DNA of 64,000 nucleotides from Elasticomyces elasticus (lineage: Eukaryota > Ascomycota > Dothideomycetes > Mycosphaerellales > Teratosphaeriaceae). Of the stretch, positions 44,279 through 54,618 are shown piece after piece. The stretch spans positions 992,001 to 1,056,000 of the forward strand of contig JAVRQT010000012.1 of NCBI GenBank assembly GCA_035926095.1, given 5' to 3'. Made by a program: the position numbers and the translations under genes. Position 1 is the first letter of the stretch. Every line of letters begins with the position of its first letter. The notes below the pieces were generated by a model that did no database searches, had not been told where the DNA came from, and worked only from the letters and a program-made list of their open reading frames with translations.

Positions 44279-46398
44279 ATGGCGGACGAAAACAAGCCGA
44301 CAGCACATCATGTCGAGGCAACTGACGGCCAGATCGAGATGCAACAGTCAAGTCTGGCCAACGAGAAGTTCTACGATGACGATGGGGACGAACGCGTACC
44401 CGAAGCCAGAGGTCGTGATGCTTCAGCCATCGATAAGAGCTACTGGCGTTCTGCTAGGTTCTTGGGAAGCATGGCTGCCATCGGGCTAGGGTTCTGTGGA
44501 GGCACTGGAGGCTATGCCTTGGTTGCACCTGTCCTGAGCGATATCAACGAGGACCTGGGACCAAGTCCGAATATTGCTTGGGTCGGACTGGTCTACGTAC
44601 TGACGGAGGCGGTGTTCTTTCTGCTGGTTGGAAGGTTGTCAGACATCTTCGGTGAGCACATGAAAGCTTTGCGTACAGTCGAGGACGTGGCTAATGGCTC
44701 GTAGGTCGTCGCTGGTTTTTCATAACGGGCTCTTTGATTGGTCTCGTCGGCACAATCATAGGTGCCACAGCACAATCGGTCAACACCTTAATCGGAGCGG
44801 AAGTCCTCATCGGTCTTGCAGCAGCGTACGTCTGGGACATCATTCTCGTCGGGCGACATTCACTGACTCTCTTGCCTTCACCCAGTTTTCAAATCTCCTT
44901 CTTCTGGGTCATCTGCGAGCTCGTGCCAGTCAAGTGGCGCTACCTTGCCAACTCCTACGCCTACATCGTCTCCATCCCGACGAATCCACTTGCCGCTAAG
45001 ATTGCCTTCAGTATGCAGAAGACGCCAATCAAGTGGCGCGGGAGCTTCATCTTCATGGCGGGAGTCAATGCTTTGAGTGCGCTCTGCTGGTACAACAAAT
45101 AGTCCGAGGCATGCCTCGATAGAAGTGCTGATATGTGGCTGTTAGGTACCTCTTCTACCACCCACCTACCTTCCACATGCTGCATCGCAAGAAGCTAGCT
45201 AAGGATATCCTGCTCCACTTCGACTGGATCGGACTGTTGCTTTATACCGCAGGCCTCCTCATCTTCTTGATGGGTCTGAGCTGGGGCGGAGGATGTGAGC
45301 CGGACATTCCTACCAGCCGAGCGAAGCAGTGACTGACATCGCACAGTGTACCCTTGGAGTGACCCGCATGTCATCGGCACACTCGTCTCTGGAGGCATCA
45401 CCTTATTCGGGGCCTTCCCACTATGGTCTATATTTTTGCCTTTGAAGAATGTGGAGCCTTTCCTTCCTCTACACCTGTTCACCAACCTGAACTTCCAAGC
45501 TTGTGCTTGGCTGACCGGCATTGGTGAGTGTCATACTCAACATCAGCCCGAGTGCTCTGATCGCTGACCATGTCTAGGCGCTGGTGCATACTACGGCTTT
45601 TCCCTCATCTGGCCTCAAGCCGTCTCATCTCTATACACCTTGTCTTACGACGAGCAAGGCACACTCGCTGGTCTTGCAGCCATGGCAAGCCCTTCCACGT
45701 TCATGACTGTATTCCTCGCTAACCGTTTGCAGGGCTTCGTCTTCGGTCAAGTCCTTGGAGGAGGAATAGCCACCGTCATCGGCCCACGCTGGGGTATCCG
45801 CCTCACCATGTGGATCGCCGCCCCAATCATGCTAGCTGCGGCTGCGAACCCACAGAACCAGAGCCTCACGGAAGGCCTCATACTCACGGGATCTCTCCTC
45901 ATCGGCGCCTCTGAAGCCCAAGCTGCTGTCACAGCCCTTAGCACTCTTCGCAGCGAGACAGACATCGGCCTCGCGGGTGGCCTGGCAGGTACCATTCGCT
46001 CGTTTGTCAGTGCCATTGCAGTAGCTATCTACTCCACCGTTCTCTCGAACAGACTTAAGACGACGATCCCGCAATACGTCACTCCTGCCGCTGAGCAAGC
46101 TGGTCTACCGGCGAGCTCCGTACCGGCGCTGCTGCTGGGCTTGGGCGGGACAGGCAACCTGACTGCGACTGCAGTACCAGGTTTGACGGACGCCATCCAG
46201 GCGACTGCGGTGACGGCTTTCCGCTTCGCAAACTCCCAGGCCTACAAGACAGTCTTCTTCACGAGCTTCGCGTTCGGTGGTGCAGGGATGATACTGGTCT
46301 GGTTTGTCGCCGATAACGATAAGTCCAAGGAGAACTTCGTTGGTGGGCATGTGCACGATCCGAAGCAGGAGAGGGCGTTGGAGGTCGAGGAAGGGTGA
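44279..46398 (+). CDS. MFS exporter, TRI12-like (DHA-type)
   Basis: Six exons: 44279-44651, 44705-44825, 44886-45089, 45146-45294, 45347-45523, 45578-46398. They give 614 residues. A hydrophilic N-terminus of about 60 residues precedes 12-14 membrane segments. MFS landmarks are FLLVGRLSDIFGRRWFFITG (assembled over intron 1), ISFFWVICELVPVKWRYLANS and a long cytoplasmic loop HPPTFHMLHRKKLAKDI. This layout is that of the TRI12/siderophore-type major facilitators, which export toxins or handle iron chelates at the plasma membrane. No biosynthetic cluster is seen around it, so the substrate is open. Confidence 0.88.
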
Positions 46399-46571
46399 AA
46401 CAGGACTGACGGTGGCTGTCTGGATATCTGCCGCAACGTTAGACGCCTGCTCCGGCCGCTTGTGGATAATGCTCTAGTCTGCAAGGGACCGCAATGGCGT
46501 TGCGTTGATCTTTTGAGCCGTTGCAGCTTTGTGTCATTGTGACGAAGCCATTCACTGTGACTTGCTGAGTC

Positions 46572-48314
46572 TCAGTTCTTGCGGAATTTCAACGCACCAT
46601 CCGGGCGTGGTTGTTCAATTCCTCTTAAGCAACGTGCCCCGGCGTTGACAAGAGCGCATGAGATCAGGGTGCTCCATGCGGAAGTCACAACTTTAAGCAA
46701 TGTACACCCTTTGCATTCGCCTACTTCACCAACAAGCTTGAAGTCAACCATCAACTCCAAGGACATGAGCAGCTCGTAGGTCGGAAGGTCGCGTGTGTCC
46801 GTTGATCTGGAATCCACAAGTCTAAGGCCGAAGAGGTGGTTGGAATTACGAAGCAGCAGCATCATCACCACGCTTTTTCCACTTGTTCTCTGAGGTTGTC
46901 CGAGCCAGGGGACCAGTTCATTCCATGGAGACACCGATAACCCAAGTAATGTGCTGTGGGCGTCAGTCGTGTCTCTGCATGTTTCGCAGTAGACGCCGCA
47001 CGGCCAAAAATATAGGTGGCTGTCTATTGTAGCGTGACTGTCACACCATGGAAGCAGCCAGCCATCCAGAGCTAGAAGACCATCTCGAGACACAGTAGCG
47101 TTGCTGTACGAACGTTGTTGTTGGAGAGTGCGTGAAGTCATCTCCGTGAATGACCCGCCACTGCGCCTATTCCTGTGGATATTGCGGCGCGGGAAGCGCC
47201 AATCTGGCATCCACGTAGGCAATTGCCTGCCGTCATCCACCAAGCTCCGTTCAGTGAAAGTGGCAGCGAGTAGGACGAGGTCTGGGACATGCCTCACTTG
47301 TTGGCACGCCGAGTCCCAATACAAGCTGGTAAGGTCGATGTCGTATTTGACTGCCCAGTGCTCATGGTCGCTACTAATGCTCAGCATAGCATGTATACGA
47401 TCGTGGTCTAAGCTGCACTCGGCGTCACAATACCGAAGTAAGTTCTGGAACATCGTCGTTGACTCCTGTGGTTCCCCAAGACTGTTCACAAGCTGTGCAG
47501 CAATTTTAGTCGCAGCCTTAGCATCTTCTATCTCTGTCGATGTGAGAGACACTCGGCTGGGAACTGTGTAGCCCGATTGGAGTTGTTGCATTCGATCCAA
47601 GGACATTGGAGGCGAGACATTGAAGTGAGGGTACAATGCCTTCGACAATTGCTCAAAAGTGAACGAGAATGGGCCATACAGACACAGTCGCTCATGGGCA
47701 GCACTCTGGACGACTTCCTGAACCACCCATCGGCGCCGGAACCAGGCTCGAGTGAGCAATTGCCTGAGAGCGTCGTTCTCGTCTTCAAGCGGAATTTTTC
47801 TCGAGCTTGTCGAAAGGTAGGAACGGGCCCCGAGGTGGTCCGTACCCTTGACGAAGTACCAGTCTATACCCTTGATGAAGACCTCAGGATGGCTTGGCTC
47901 ACCTAGCCAAATCAACAATCGCTCGGCCTTGTTGTAGATGTGTCCCATAAGGGCAATTTGCTGAGCCTTTTCTTCTTCGTGGCCCTGGTTTATACAAAGA
48001 GCATCGATCCAGAGAGCGTAGCCTTCATGGTTGTCGTCTGGCGTGTCACACTGGCGCTCCCGGATGCGTACCAGAGCGGCATGCAGATTAGCCGTGACTG
48101 GCACGCTGAATTCGTTGCAAGCGATCGCATGCGTCTTCGTATTGCTTTCCCAAGCATATGACAGGCATTGGTACGGCTCCAGGGATTCTAGCGACATAAC
48201 CCGCATATTTGCGCGGATTGTCTCGGTTGGGCTGGCGTTAGAGTTGAGCTGGATAGCACGTATATCGTTTGTGTGGCGAAGGGGTAATTGGGCATACAGC
48301 TGCGAGAGATCCAT
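46572..48314 (-). CDS. HET-domain protein
   Basis: One exon, 580 residues. The heterokaryon-incompatibility domain is at about residues 45-190: YQCLSYAWES, then VPVTANLHAALVRIR, LWIDALCINQ and KAQQIALMGHIYNKAERLLI, followed by FRRRWVVQEVV. HET domains are TIR-like and trigger cell death when non-self partners fuse; many copies have unknown partners. The C-terminal 350 residues have no recognised repeat or NACHT/STAND part, so this is a stand-alone HET protein. Convergent with the MFS gene (174 bp). Confidence 0.9.
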   Translation of the reverse strand: MDLSQLYAQLPLRHTNDIRAIQLNSNASPTETIRANMRVMSLESLEPYQCLSYAWESNTKTHAIACNEFSVPVTANLHAALVRIRERQCDTPDDNHEGYALWIDALCINQGHEEEKAQQIALMGHIYNKAERLLIWLGEPSHPEVFIKGIDWYFVKGTDHLGARSYLSTSSRKIPLEDENDALRQLLTRAWFRRRWVVQEVVQSAAHERLCLYGPFSFTFEQLSKALYPHFNVSPPMSLDRMQQLQSGYTVPSRVSLTSTEIEDAKAATKIAAQLVNSLGEPQESTTMFQNLLRYCDAECSLDHDRIHAMLSISSDHEHWAVKYDIDLTSLYWDSACQQVRHVPDLVLLAATFTERSLVDDGRQLPTWMPDWRFPRRNIHRNRRSGGSFTEMTSRTLQQQRSYSNATVSRDGLLALDGWLLPWCDSHATIDSHLYFWPCGVYCETCRDTTDAHSTLLGLSVSPWNELVPWLGQPQRTSGKSVVMMLLLRNSNHLFGLRLVDSRSTDTRDLPTYELLMSLELMVDFKLVGEVGECKGCTLLKVVTSAWSTLISCALVNAGARCLRGIEQPRPDGALKFRKN

Positions 48315-48510
48315 GGCGTACTATAGAAGTATGGACCGTCTCGAGATCTGTTGTTAATTATTGCGCGCAAGGCTGTGAACACCATATTAGGTCCTCTCAG
48401 CCATCTACGTCAACCGACATGCGCGAGGGCACAACTTCGAGTTTGTAGAGGAGGTGATAGACCTGACAAGGTTCGGCTTTACAACTGTGTTGCATCGAGT
48501 GTTCACGGTT

Positions 48511-50034
48511 CTACACCGTAACCATCACACTAGCATTCCGATACAACCCCAACATCCCATTCTCCCCAGACTTCATCTCGGTACCCTCAACGTCCGCCCA
48601 CCGCGTGAAGAAATCTTCGTGCGTCATCACGCGCGTCAAGCGTCCCGTAACAGCTCGATAGATATCCTCCATGACTCCAAAATCAGTCGGGAACAGGATA
48701 TCGAAGTATCCTTGCTGCACTAATGGCGTGCGTACCAGTACAGTCCGGCGCTGATACCGTGTCTGCACGACAGGCGCGTTGTAACCTGGTGTCGCGTTGG
48801 GCAGGGAGTGGAAGTCCGAGGTTATGAGCCTGTGCGCTGGAAAAGAGGTGGAGAGGATATGGAAGAATTGTAGCAGTCTTGTTGGGATGTACTCCGGTGG
48901 CGTGAGATTGGGCGCGAACGGTAAAGCGTGTCGTAGCCGTCTCATCCAGCGAGGTGTGCTGCGTAGAGGATGCGGGTACGATCGATCCTGGCATGCGGCG
49001 TCCCTCACCCGCAGGAATCGGGAAGCCACAGGGTCGAGGGTTGGAGAGTAGAACTCGTAGAAGTCCCCTTCTGCGTCAATCAACACCGATCCCTGTAGTG
49101 GTGTCTCAGGGTTCTGGGATGGATCGTAGCGAATACTGTCGTGGGCGAAATTGTCGAAGACTTCCATTGCTAGCACGAAACAGGGGTCGGGAACGTAGGT
49201 GGTCCAGTCGAATACAGATTGATTGATGATCTCTACTTTGTCCAAGTGCCCGCGTGAAGCGGCTGTGGCGTGCAGTTGGTGAGTCTGGAGCTGTGCCAAG
49301 GTGGAGGAGATCTCGAGGATGCGGAATTTGGTTCTGGAGTAGACGTCTGGATCTGTGCGTCGGATGTGATCCAGGATGTTGAGCATGAGAGTGCCGTTTC
49401 CGGCTCCTAGTTCGTAGATAATGAGGTCGTGGTAGGGGTAGAGGGTCAATTTGTAGTTGGCGACCATGTATCGCGCTATGGCTTCGCCGTAGAATGGTCG
49501 GAATAGTTCTGTAGGTGTGTGCCATAGCTGTCGATCTTCTCGATACTCCTTTGCATCCAGCTTGTCCTCAAATTGGGTATATCGCTCGCCCAGCAGCCGC
49601 TGAAACTCTGGCTCATCTTTTATGCTGTTGAAATCGAAGGGTGCTCCGGGAGAAAAGATTGTCACGTTCTTGCTGAAGTACCCGTAATTTGGGTTGTACA
49701 AGCTATCCTCGATGAAATCCCGCATCAACATCTTGACCCGACGTGGTCGTTCTTTTCGCGAGCGGAGGCTGTCAGCCGTGACAGTCGGGTAGCGTTTGTA
49801 GTCTTCTGCTTTGTCGAGTGGGAAGTGATCGGTCCGTTGTTGCCATGATGACTCTACTGTTGTTGTTACCGCCTTTGAGGAGGGAGACGGTCGAGCGTAG
49901 CGCTGGGGGTTCGCATTGGATGATCGTGTGGTCTTGCAGCGAATCTGCTGGGCCGAGATGGTAGGTCCAGCATGGTGACAGAAATGGTGATTTGCGAGGC
50001 GGCGGAAGAGGCTGTGGATAGCCGGCGACTCCAT
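48511..50034 (-). CDS. Mitochondrial MidA/NDUFAF7-type methyltransferase
   Basis: One exon, 507 residues. The N-terminus (MESPAIHSLFRRLANHHFCH and further Arg/Ser-rich sequence) looks like a mitochondrial presequence. The DUF185/MidA core contains LMRDFIEDSLYNPNYGYFSK, WHTPTELFRPFYGEAIARY, the SAM-binding IYELGAGNGTLMLNILDHI and the later motif FVLAMEVFDNFAHD. In animals the relative NDUFAF7 methylates a complex I arginine; a complex I assembly role is inferred here. FDNFAHD replaces the usual FDALP-like segment, so it may be a fungal side branch. It shares a 175-bp promoter with the next gene. Confidence 0.85.
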   Translation of the reverse strand: MESPAIHSLFRRLANHHFCHHAGPTISAQQIRCKTTRSSNANPQRYARPSPSSKAVTTTVESSWQQRTDHFPLDKAEDYKRYPTVTADSLRSRKERPRRVKMLMRDFIEDSLYNPNYGYFSKNVTIFSPGAPFDFNSIKDEPEFQRLLGERYTQFEDKLDAKEYREDRQLWHTPTELFRPFYGEAIARYMVANYKLTLYPYHDLIIYELGAGNGTLMLNILDHIRRTDPDVYSRTKFRILEISSTLAQLQTHQLHATAASRGHLDKVEIINQSVFDWTTYVPDPCFVLAMEVFDNFAHDSIRYDPSQNPETPLQGSVLIDAEGDFYEFYSPTLDPVASRFLRVRDAACQDRSYPHPLRSTPRWMRRLRHALPFAPNLTPPEYIPTRLLQFFHILSTSFPAHRLITSDFHSLPNATPGYNAPVVQTRYQRRTVLVRTPLVQQGYFDILFPTDFGVMEDIYRAVTGRLTRVMTHEDFFTRWADVEGTEMKSGENGMLGLYRNASVMVTV

Positions 50035-50209
50035 ATGTACAATGCCACGATGTCGAGGGGGTGTGTTTTGCTTAGAGGTGAGCTCGGGGGTGAAGCTGCG
50101 GGCAACGAGACATCTCTTGGCAAGATGTTCATCTCGACGACATCCCTTCTACAACAATGCTCGTTCCATCATCAGGGACTCTATTGATACTGATCTTGTG
50201 CTACTAACG
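50035..50209. promoter_or_regulatory. Bidirectional promoter, methyltransferase/cysteine synthase
   Basis: Only 175 bp lie between the two start codons, so elements are shared or overlap transcribed sequence. Confidence 0.6.
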
Positions 50210-51661
50210 ATGGGCCGTATTACAGATTTCATCACCTCTCTTGCCAGCTCTCTCTGGGCCCGTATCCTCGACAACAAAGGCAAAGTCACCTCAACCGGTG
50301 GCTTCCTCCTCGGTATAGCTCTCACCCTAGCCTTCAAAGACTTCTACCCAGACCTCGAAGCCTCATATCGTCGCCAACTCCGCCAACTCCGCGGTGCCCG
50401 TAGTATACCCCATCCAGCCCCAGGTCAAGTCGATTACGTTCGTCTCGAAGATCACACGCGCCGCAACTCGAAAGCTCTCGTTACAGACGCGGAAGATGCC
50501 CGCCGTACGCATGACGACGAGCATGTGGTGCTAGAAGGTATCGAGGGATTGATCGGCAACACCCCACTCATCAAACTCCGTGCACTCTCTGAGGCCGTCG
50601 GCTGCGATATCCTAGCCAAAGCTGAGTTCCTCAATGGCGCTGGTAACTCACCCAAAGACCGTGTAGCATTATCCATGATCGAGCATGCGGAAGCCGAGGG
50701 TCTGCTTGTCCCGAGCAGAGGCGACGTAGTCTACGAAGGCACGGTAGGCTCGACAGGCATCTCGCTTGCAGCAGTCTGTCGAGCCAGAGGATATAGGGCA
50801 CATATGTACGTAGCCAATCTACTCTTCATACTCAGACCCCATCACACGACCAAGTTGTTCTCATGCTCAATCTCTCGCAGCTGTATGCCCAACGACGTCT
50901 CCACCGAGAAAGTCGACCTTCTCTCCAAGCTAGGCGCAACGGTCGAACGTGTCCGTCCAGCCTCCATAGTCGACCAAGAGCAGTTCGTGAACCTCGCTCG
51001 CCGTCGCGCAGAAGAGCACTCCGCGTCTTCCGAACAACCCGGAAAGGGATTCTTCGCGGACCAGTTCGAGAACCCTGCCAACTACCTCGCTCATGAAACC
51101 TCGACCGGCCCAGAGATCTACACTCAGTGTGACGGGAGACTGGATGCTTTCGTAGCCGGAGCAGGCACGGGCGGCACTATCTCTGGCGTAGCGTTGGCGC
51201 TGAAACCTTTGCTACCAGAGATGAAGGTTGTATTAGCTGATCCTCAAGGGAGTGGTCTGTTCAATAAGGTAAAATATGGCGTCATGTTCTCCGCCACCGA
51301 GACAGAGGGTACGAGGCGACGGCATCAGGTTGATAGCATCATCGAAGGTGTCGGCATCACTCGTTTGACAGCGAATTTTGAGGCCGGGATGCATTTGATC
51401 GATGATGCTGTCAAAGTGTCTGATGAACAGGCTTTGAGGATGGCGAGGTGGGTGGTTGAGAATGAGGGTTTGTTCATTGGAGCTAGTAGCGCGGTGAATC
51501 TTGTTGCTGCTGCAAAGTATGGAACGGAACTGGGGAAGGGAAGCAGGGTGGTGACTGTTATTTGTGATTCTGGGAACAGGCATCTGACGAGGTTTTGGAA
51601 AGCGGCTGGAGAGCTGGAGGGAGATGTGGGAACAATTGAGGATATCTTGAATCGGGTCTAA
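50210..51661 (+). CDS. Cysteine synthase 2 (PLP-dependent, membrane-anchored)
   Basis: Exons 50210-50805 and 50881-51661 give 458 residues. A hydrophobic segment (about residues 29-44, TGGFLLGIALTLAFKD) near the N-terminus suggests anchoring, probably in mitochondria. The PLP fold-type II domain has GNTPLIKLRALSE, GNSPKDR with the Schiff-base Lys149, a substrate/PLP-loop GTVGSTGIS, the phosphate loop GAGTGGTISGVA and FIGASSAVNL near the C-terminus. It would make cysteine from O-acetylserine and sulfide. The usual loop sequence is SGNTG; here it is GSTGIS. The intron is 75 nt and has no stop in frame, so retention would add 25 residues inside the loop region. Confidence 0.9.
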   Translation: MGRITDFITSLASSLWARILDNKGKVTSTGGFLLGIALTLAFKDFYPDLEASYRRQLRQLRGARSIPHPAPGQVDYVRLEDHTRRNSKALVTDAEDARRTHDDEHVVLEGIEGLIGNTPLIKLRALSEAVGCDILAKAEFLNGAGNSPKDRVALSMIEHAEAEGLLVPSRGDVVYEGTVGSTGISLAAVCRARGYRAHMYVANLLFILRPHHTTKLFSCSISRSCMPNDVSTEKVDLLSKLGATVERVRPASIVDQEQFVNLARRRAEEHSASSEQPGKGFFADQFENPANYLAHETSTGPEIYTQCDGRLDAFVAGAGTGGTISGVALALKPLLPEMKVVLADPQGSGLFNKVKYGVMFSATETEGTRRRHQVDSIIEGVGITRLTANFEAGMHLIDDAVKVSDEQALRMARWVVENEGLFIGASSAVNLVAAAKYGTELGKGSRVVTVICDSGNRHLTRFWKAAGELEGDVGTIEDILNRV

Positions 51662-51765
51662 GCTAGTGGCAGGGCATCGGTCCCGGCTCCAAGCCATGCT
51701 CTCTGCTCTGGTCTAACGCCACGTGCTGCTAAGCACTCTGTATCGCCACCGCGGTCCGCACTCCA

Positions 51766-52902
51766 TCAGATTCCCTTGGGATAGAGCTCTTTGATTCTCT
51801 CGGTGTCGCCATCAGAGATGCCAGCAGCCGCCGGATCAGCGTCTCCGCCCGTATAGATCTGGAACTTCTCGTCGCCGTTCAGCCCGACCAATACCGCCCC
51901 GGTCGGGAATTGACCAGTGGGGTTGTTGGAACCCTTATATGACGAGTAGATCATGATACTCTTTGGATCGAACAGCTCCGTCTCGAAGTCGTCCCAGGTT
52001 GGGACCTGGTCGCCTGTGACGTACTCGAATGCGTTGGGCATGTATGTGTCGACGTAGTGCTCGCTTTGGCAGCTGTGGAGGAAGAGGTCAGTACATTAAC
52101 GTGCAGACTGGTGAGGGAAGTAATGTATCTTACACGACCTGCAACATGCACTTCTCGGGAGTCAGATGTCTGCATTCGGGGATGTTGTTCACGTCCTCGA
52201 ACATGGCGCGCGATACCTTTGTGATACCCTGCGAAGCTATCAGTACAGTTCAGATTACGCACCTGGAATACTGACCTCCGTGTACCCGACCAGGGCGGAA
52301 CAATCGAACCGGAGGTCGATGTCGCGGTCCGGGCGTTGATGCTCGTGCGCGAGTCCTGCGACGTGTCCCAACTCATGTGCGATCGCTAGAACATACAGCG
52401 GGACACTCTCCTGGTTCTTGGGATCGTACCCGCCGATCTTGAGAGTATGGCGGCCATCTCGGTTGGAGTCGTACTCGTACCCGACGACAGCTTTGGTCTG
52501 GCCGTCTGTCGATCGGATGATGTGCAGAGTGTCGGGCTGCGTCAGGCTAGTCGCGCAGCCGCACTCGAGTATACCGTAACAAGACGGATCTGGAACGAAG
52601 TCGAGGGCACTTTGGTCGAGAGCATCGCGCCATTTCGAGAATGCTTGGCCCACGAGGGGAGGAAAGTTGCCGATCTCCCATGCATCCTCATAGCAGTAGA
52701 CGATGGGGGCGTGATTACCGGTGACTGGATCGAAGCTCTTTACTGGCCATGGACCGGTTGTAACGCGCATCTCCGGCACGCTGTACCATCGACGTGCGAC
52801 TGTGTTGGTGCTGTCCGAGGGGGCAACCGAGCTGTCGTTGTTGGTAGGGTAGGCTGATGTGGCAAGCAGGAAGCTCAGCAGAGCAAAGAAGGTGGACATC
52901 AT
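51766..52902 (-). CDS. Secreted astacin-like metalloprotease 1
   Basis: Exons 52902-52276, 52228-52134 and 52072-51766 give 342 residues. Signal peptide MMSTFFALLSFLLATSAYP, a short propeptide, then a zincin domain. AHELGHVAGLAHEHQRPDRD (about 175-194) holds the astacin/metzincin consensus HExxHxxGxxHE with its third His and the extra Glu. SIMIYSSY supplies a Met-turn. Conserved Cys residues in both copies suggest disulfides. It is probably a secreted endopeptidase. Its divergent paralogue starts 504 bp away. Which metzincin subfamily it belongs to is not certain. Confidence 0.85.
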
Positions 52903-52972
52903 CGTGGTGGTCGAGCTCGAAGTCGATGTAGATGTGTAGGAGATTGTGGACTGGCTGGAAGATGCAACGGCC

Positions 52973-52978
52973 TTATAC
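52973..52978 (-). promoter_or_regulatory. TATA box of metalloprotease 1
   Basis: TATAAG on the minus strand about 70 nt before the ATG at 52902. It supports this start over an in-frame upstream start at 53010. Confidence 0.5.
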
Positions 52979-53240
52979 TCGACCGCAACGTTGCTGGCTT
53001 GCACGAGCATCGCATGTGCTGCTATCGCTCAGCAGTGTTGGCTTCGTATATGGCATGGCCGACTCGATATGAGCGTGGAAGTCCCATGAGGCCAAGAGAG
53101 CTGTTACATGTGCCCTCATTGACCGTCACAGAGGTTCAGTGAGGCTACGAATGCCATCACATGCTGATATCAGGACCTCAGAGACTCAACGCTCGTGATA
53201 CTTCAACTCAGTAAGCCGGTTCGCAACCACTGCTATCGAC

Positions 53241-53246
53241 TATAAG
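53241..53246 (+). promoter_or_regulatory. TATA box of metalloprotease 2
   Basis: TATAAG about 160 nt before the ATG at 53406, upstream of the 33-nt repeats in the leader. Confidence 0.5.
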
Positions 53247-53278
53247 AAGATCAGTTCTTCCCACCACTACCTCCTCTC

Positions 53279-53405
53279 TTGCACACCCACCTTGGTATCG
53301 ACCACCATCTCTTGCACATCCACTTTGACATCGACAACAACTCCTTGCACACCCACCTTGGCTTGGACAACGATCCCTTGCACCCCCATCCTGTCTTCGA
53401 CCAAG
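53279..53405 (+). repeat. 33-nt minisatellite in the 5' leader of metalloprotease 2
   Basis: TTGCAC starts at 53279, 53312, 53345 and 53378, giving three full units and a last unit cut off at the start codon. Each unit reads TTGCACACCCACCTTGG with variants, then a GACAAC-like half. The frame of the gene stays open through the units (PCTPTLAWTTI-type 11-residue repeats) but has no ATG there. Confidence 0.85.
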
Positions 53406-54618
53406 ATGTTTTCTTTCTTCCTTGCTAAGTTGGGCTTCATGCTCATGGCCATCTACGTTTGCTCAGCCTGCGTCTTCGACGAGGTCACGACGAACTCCAC
53501 CAACACCACAAGACTCATCCCTCGATACTACAGTGTCCCCAATCAGCGCGACAGCGGCACACTCTACGGACCATGGCCTTTTACAGTCATCGACGATGTC
53601 AACGGCAACCAGGCCCCGATTTACTACTGCTACGAAGGCGCCTGGGCTGTCGACAACCTTCCGCTGCTTTTCGCCGACGCTTTCGCCAAATGGGGTGCCG
53701 CGTTCGGGTTCAGCGCGCTTCGATTTCAGCAGGACCCCTTTTGCGGCGACGTCGTGGAGTGCGAATGCGCTATTGGCAATACCCGGGACGACACGCTGCG
53801 CATCGGCGCTGTGCGCACTGGTATCAGTCACGCCAGTCTCGGCTACAATTACCAATCGAACGAGCCCGGGCGTCACATCCTTAACCTCAACGTGGTTGGT
53901 TATAGTCCCTTCGATTTGGCAAGCCGTCCGGTATATGTCCTAATCGCCGCGCACGAACTGGGCCATGTCATAGGACTTGGTCACGAGCACCAACGTCCGG
54001 ATCGGGACTCTGACATTGATTTCCATTGCGAGAATCTCGTTGGCTACGCAGAGGTTAGTACGCGATCACTCAGTAACACGTTTGCAATTGTGCTGACCTA
54101 TGATATAGGCTCTCGCGAAGGTGGTAGACTCACGCCAATCTTGGTCGCTCCCCAGAAAGCTTCCCGCATGCGATCTGCCTAAGTGGTTGACAGACGAGGA
54201 ATGCATGCAAAACGTCGTGTAAGTTGCATCGATGGTTACGAGAGTGACGCGAGTGCTGACATCCATTATTAGCTGCAAGATTGGTGATTACGCCCTTAAC
54301 TGGTTTCCGGAGGCGTTGAACTTTATCACAGGCGACCAGAACCCAGTATGGAAGGACCTCGAGTGGCCGACTTGGGCTCTCGACACTTACAGCATAATGA
54401 TCTACAACTCGTACGATGGAACCAGTTGTCCCAATAACGGGATAGGTGCAAATTTCCCAGACGGTGCGGTGTTGGTCGGGAAGCAACGAGGTAGTGGCGC
54501 AATCTTCGAGATCTTCCAGGGCGGCACATCGAACAAAGCGAAGGCGATCTCCTCCGGCAGAGATAAAGGGAGAGTGGGTCAGCTCTATCCGTTAGGAATA
54601 CGATACGGGCGGGCGTGA
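53406..54618 (+). CDS. Secreted astacin-like metalloprotease 2
   Basis: Exons 53406-54053, 54109-54218 and 54273-54618 give 367 residues. Signal peptide MFSFFLAKLGFMLMAIYVCS. The zinc motif is AHELGHVIGLGHEHQRPDRD (about 182-201), the Met-turn SIMIYNSY. It is a paralogue of metalloprotease 1 with identical exon layout and shared landmarks (RYYSVP/RWYSVP, GPWP, YCYEGAW/YCYEDAW, NFITGDQ/EYVTGDQ, QLYPLGI/ELYPKGI). Intron phases agree (0 then 2). The two genes are divergent, so an inverted duplication is likely. The N-terminal region has N-glycosylation sequons (NST, NTT). Confidence 0.85.

Noticed and set aside
39297..46398. Secondary-metabolite or catabolic cluster around the Zn2Cys6 factor, GH45 enzyme and MFS exporter
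   Set aside because: No backbone synthase, P450 or other tailoring gene is present; adjacency alone is not enough.
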